A program made the translations under genes and the position numbers. From positions 1 to 7,885 of the forward strand of contig JAQWCZ010000085.1 of NCBI GenBank assembly GCA_028705705.1: a stretch of 7,885 nucleotides of DNA, read 5' to 3'. Shown one piece after another: positions 5,011 to 7,885 of the stretch (the first letter of the stretch is position 1; each line of letters opens with the position of its first letter). Below the pieces are notes generated by a model. The model was not told where the DNA came from. It ran no database searches and worked only from the letters and a program-made list of their open reading frames with translations. This DNA is from Paludibacter sp. Its GTDB lineage: Bacteria > Bacteroidota > Bacteroidia > Bacteroidales > Paludibacteraceae.

Positions 5011-7885
5011 TTACCGACTTTTACCATGGATTTCTGAAAGAATATTGTATGCCTGGTTTACCGTTCGCACCATGCTTACTACAACAGAACGACGATTGTA
5101 CTGATCACGCAGTTGACACTGACGAGGATGGGTTGCAATAAACTGAAGTATCTTACCGAAATTTTCTGATTGATAATAGGATGACAGCGGATTTGAAACG
5201 AGGAAAGCAGTCATTCTTTCATTTTTTAATACCAATTTTTCTATCCCGTATTTTATTGCCATCCAGCGTATTCGTACTACTAACAAAAGATTTTTACTCT
5301 TTTCTGGAATTTTACCAAACCGGTCTTCAACACGCTTTTCAAATTCCAGCAAATCAGTTTCGTTATCAATACTATCAAGTTCTCTGTAAAGCGTAATTCT
5401 TTCGGATACATTTTCGATGTATTCTGTCGGAAACATCAATTCCATATCTGTATCAATCTGGCAATCGGTAACATAATTGAGAGATGAGTTTTCTTTGGCT
5501 ATTTCTTCGGCATATAGATCGGAGAATTCTTCGTCTTTGAGTTCATGTACCGCTTCATTTAAAATTCGCTGATAAGTTTCATAACCCAAATCTGCTATAA
5601 ATCCGCTCTGTTCCGCTCCCAGCATGTTGCCAGCTCCGCGGATGTCCAAATCCTGCATGGCAATGTTAAAACCACTTCCTAACTCCGAAAAGGTTTCTAT
5701 TGCATTCAACCGGCGACGAGCTTCCGGGGTAAGTAAACTGGTTTCGGGTGCCAATAGATAGCAATATGCTTTCCGGTTACTGCGTCCTACCCTGCCCCTC
5801 AATTGATGTAAATCGCTTAGTCCGAATTTGTGTGCCGAATTGATAATAATCGTGTTGACATTCGGAATATCGATACCTGATTCGATAATGGTAGTGGCAA
5901 CTAACACATCGTATTCATATTCAATAAAATCAAGGATAATTTCTTCGAGTTTTTCCGGCGGCATCTGACCATGACCTACTGCAACACGTACACCTGGCAC
6001 TAATTTCTTGATCAATGCTTCGATCTGATAAATGTTCTGAATGCGGTTATTTATAAAGAAAATTTGTCCGTTCCGGTTCATTTCCAATTGAATAGCCTCC
6101 CTAATTACATCTTCATCAAAAGCATGAACTTCCGTTTGTACTGGAAAACGATTGGGTGGTGGTGTATTAATAATCGACAGGTCACGGGCACCCATCAGCG
6201 AAAATTGCAAAGTACGTGGAATCGGAGTAGCCGTCATGGTCATGGTGTCCACATTCACTTTCAGTTCTTTGAGTTTTTCTTTGACTGAAACACCAAATCG
6301 TTGTTCCTCATCAATAATTAGTAATCCCAGGTCTTTGAATTTAACCGATTTACCAACAAGTTTATGTGTACCAATGATAATATCAATTTCTCCCCTGAAT
6401 AATTTTTCCAATACTTCTTTGCTTTGCTTTGGACTTCTGGCACGACTCAGGTATTCAACTGTTACAGGAAAATCAGACAAACGGTTATTAAAAGTATTGT
6501 AATGTTGTAAAGCCAACACGGTAGTTGGAACCAGCACTGCCACTTGTTTGCCGTCGGTAGCTGCCTTAAAAGCTGCTCTGACAGCCACTTCTGTTTTACC
6601 GAATCCCACATCACCACACACCAATCTGTCCATCGGCAATGTCGATTCCATGTCTTTTTTTATATCAGCGGTTGCTTTTACCTGATCGGGTGTATCTTCA
6701 TATATAAATGACGCCTCCAGTTCTTGCTGCAAATAACTATCAGGCGTATACTGAAAACCTTCTTCAGCTTTTCTTTTAGCGTATAGCTTAATCAGTTCAC
6801 GGGCAATGTCTTTAACTTTTGATTTTGTTCTTTCTTTTAAACGCTCCCAAGCTCCGGAGCCTAATTTGTTGATTTTCGGAGCTTCACCTTCCTTCCCTTT
6901 ATACTTGGAAATACGGTGCAGGGCATGGATACTTACAAAGATAATGTCATCGTCCCGGTATATCAGCTTCACCATTTCCTGCATTTTGCCATTGACATTC
7001 GTCTTCACCAATCCACCGAAAGTCCCGATACCATGATCAACATGCACCATATAATCACCCAACTGAAACTGATTTAACTCTTTCAAGGTCATGACCACTT
7101 TACCTTGACGGGTTTTATCGGTACGTAGTCGATACTTATGAAAACGATCGAATATCTGATGATCGGTATAACAGAATAAAGATAGATCGTGGTCAATAAA
7201 TCCCTGGTGCAAGGTGTTTTTTATAGGTTCAAACACGATGTTGTCACCACGATCCCTGAAAATTGCATCAATTCTGTCGGTTTGCTTCAAACTGTCACTC
7301 ATGATAAAAAGCTGATAGCCTTCCATCATGCCTTTTTTCAAATTTTCGGCAACCAAATCGAAATTTTTATGAAATACAGGCTGGGGAGCAGTATTGAATT
7401 TCAGTTCCAGTACCGGCTGAAAATGGTTTCTTTCTCCAAATTCAAATTTTTTAAAGGATTCTATTTCAGCGATAAAATTATTACCCTGGATGTGGGATTT
7501 GTGTAAATCGGGCACAACCACATCACCTTCGTTGGCTTTAACCAAGGCTTCATCATACAATTGATTGATTTTATCCCGGATAAAAGCAGCGTTGGATAAT
7601 GTAATTACAGTCGATTTATTAATAAATTCCAAAAAAGAAACCTGAGATATTGATTTATCTTTCTGCAAATCCGGAATTATTTCAACCTGTTCAACAACAT
7701 CTTTTGAAAGCTGACTTTCAATATCAAAGATACGGATAGATTCAATTTCATCCCCGAAGAAATCGCAACGATAAGGCAATTCGTAAGCAAAAGAAAAAAT
7801 ATCGACAATTCCTCCACGGATGGAGAATTGCCCGGGTTCATACACGAAATCGACCCGTGAAAAACCATATTCAGTCAGCATCTCA
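5011..7885 (-). CDS. mfd: Transcription-repair coupling factor Mfd, missing its N-terminus at the window edge
   Basis: Mfd recognises RNA polymerase stalled at DNA damage, pushes it off with an ATP-driven translocase and recruits UvrA. At least 956 codons are present, and the frame stays open through 7885; compared with roughly 1,100 residues for the family, about 150 N-terminal residues are outside. Numbering from the Met at 7881, visible parts are: the end of the UvrB-homology domain (RVDFVYEPGQFSIRGGIVDI, 9-28; YRCDFFGDEIESIRIFD, 37-53); the CarD-like RNA polymerase interaction domain (LGDYMVHVDHGIGTFGG, 274-290, to about 325); and the RecG-like translocase with Walker A GDVGFGKT (423-430), DEEQ (524-527), TATPIPRT (550-557), TTIIESGIDIPN (663-674) and QLRGRVGRSNRKAYCYL (693-709). 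The C-terminal TRCF domain follows (about 800-910). All key motifs are intact, so the gene looks functional. The Met at 7881 is internal, preceded in frame by a Glu codon, and is not the true start. Confidence 0.97.
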   Translation of the reverse strand, partial: EMLTEYGFSRVDFVYEPGQFSIRGGIVDIFSFAYELPYRCDFFGDEIESIRIFDIESQLSKDVVEQVEIIPDLQKDKSISQVSFLEFINKSTVITLSNAAFIRDKINQLYDEALVKANEGDVVVPDLHKSHIQGNNFIAEIESFKKFEFGERNHFQPVLELKFNTAPQPVFHKNFDLVAENLKKGMMEGYQLFIMSDSLKQTDRIDAIFRDRGDNIVFEPIKNTLHQGFIDHDLSLFCYTDHQIFDRFHKYRLRTDKTRQGKVVMTLKELNQFQLGDYMVHVDHGIGTFGGLVKTNVNGKMQEMVKLIYRDDDIIFVSIHALHRISKYKGKEGEAPKINKLGSGAWERLKERTKSKVKDIARELIKLYAKRKAEEGFQYTPDSYLQQELEASFIYEDTPDQVKATADIKKDMESTLPMDRLVCGDVGFGKTEVAVRAAFKAATDGKQVAVLVPTTVLALQHYNTFNNRLSDFPVTVEYLSRARSPKQSKEVLEKLFRGEIDIIIGTHKLVGKSVKFKDLGLLIIDEEQRFGVSVKEKLKELKVNVDTMTMTATPIPRTLQFSLMGARDLSIINTPPPNRFPVQTEVHAFDEDVIREAIQLEMNRNGQIFFINNRIQNIYQIEALIKKLVPGVRVAVGHGQMPPEKLEEIILDFIEYEYDVLVATTIIESGIDIPNVNTIIINSAHKFGLSDLHQLRGRVGRSNRKAYCYLLAPETSLLTPEARRRLNAIETFSELGSGFNIAMQDLDIRGAGNMLGAEQSGFIADLGYETYQRILNEAVHELKDEEFSDLYAEEIAKENSSLNYVTDCQIDTDMELMFPTEYIENVSERITLYRELDSIDNETDLLEFEKRVEDRFGKIPEKSKNLLLVVRIRWMAIKYGIEKLVLKNERMTAFLVSNPLSSYYQSENFGKILQFIATHPRQCQLRDQYNRRSVVVSMVRTVNQAYNILSEIHGKSR

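Noticed and set aside
5181..7506. Several plus-strand open frames of 71-116 codons (for example 6152-6502 and 7189-7506)
   Set aside because: They lie antisense inside mfd, whose reading frame has intact motifs throughout; they have no family features, signal sequences or promoters of their own.
7677..7868. Minus-strand open frame of 63 codons
   Set aside because: It overlaps mfd on the same strand in another frame; the mfd frame there encodes conserved UvrB-homology sequence.

Overview
The window looks like chromosomal DNA of an AT-rich member of the Bacteroidota, most likely Bacteroidales-like. Three things support this: a typical type IX secretion (T9SS) type A sorting domain, a -7 promoter element of the Bacteroidota form TAnnTTTG, and start codons with no clear Shine-Dalgarno sequence. 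The protein families seen (a methyltransferase-like/sugar transferase fusion and a Wzi-type outer-membrane barrel) also fit this phylum. I cannot name a genus.

Left part, minus strand (1-1504). A signal-peptide start at the window edge resembles the beginning of an M3-family peptidase (Dcp type). Upstream of it lies a secreted repeat protein of the T9SS cargo kind. A single in-frame TAA splits this gene into a 336-residue body and a C-terminal piece carrying the sorting domain. The 25 codons between the TAA and the next ATG are open and in the same frame, so this was one gene until recently.

Middle (1505-1709) is an AT-rich divergent intergenic region. It holds a good plus-strand promoter, a weaker minus-strand -7 box and a short inverted repeat.

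Plus strand (1710-5007). Two genes 28 bp apart probably form an operon for surface polysaccharide: a membrane sugar-phosphate transferase that would start repeat-unit synthesis on a lipid carrier, and a Wzi-family outer-membrane barrel that would help attach or assemble capsule at the cell surface.

Right part, minus strand (5011-7885). This is most of mfd, the transcription-repair coupling factor, running off the window at its 5' end. It faces the Wzi gene tail to tail with only 3 bp between stop codons.

I see no new defence or mobile system, no RNA gene and no CRISPR array. The points most worth a second look are the stop codon that removes the sorting domain from the T9SS cargo, and the unusual domain build of the sugar transferase.
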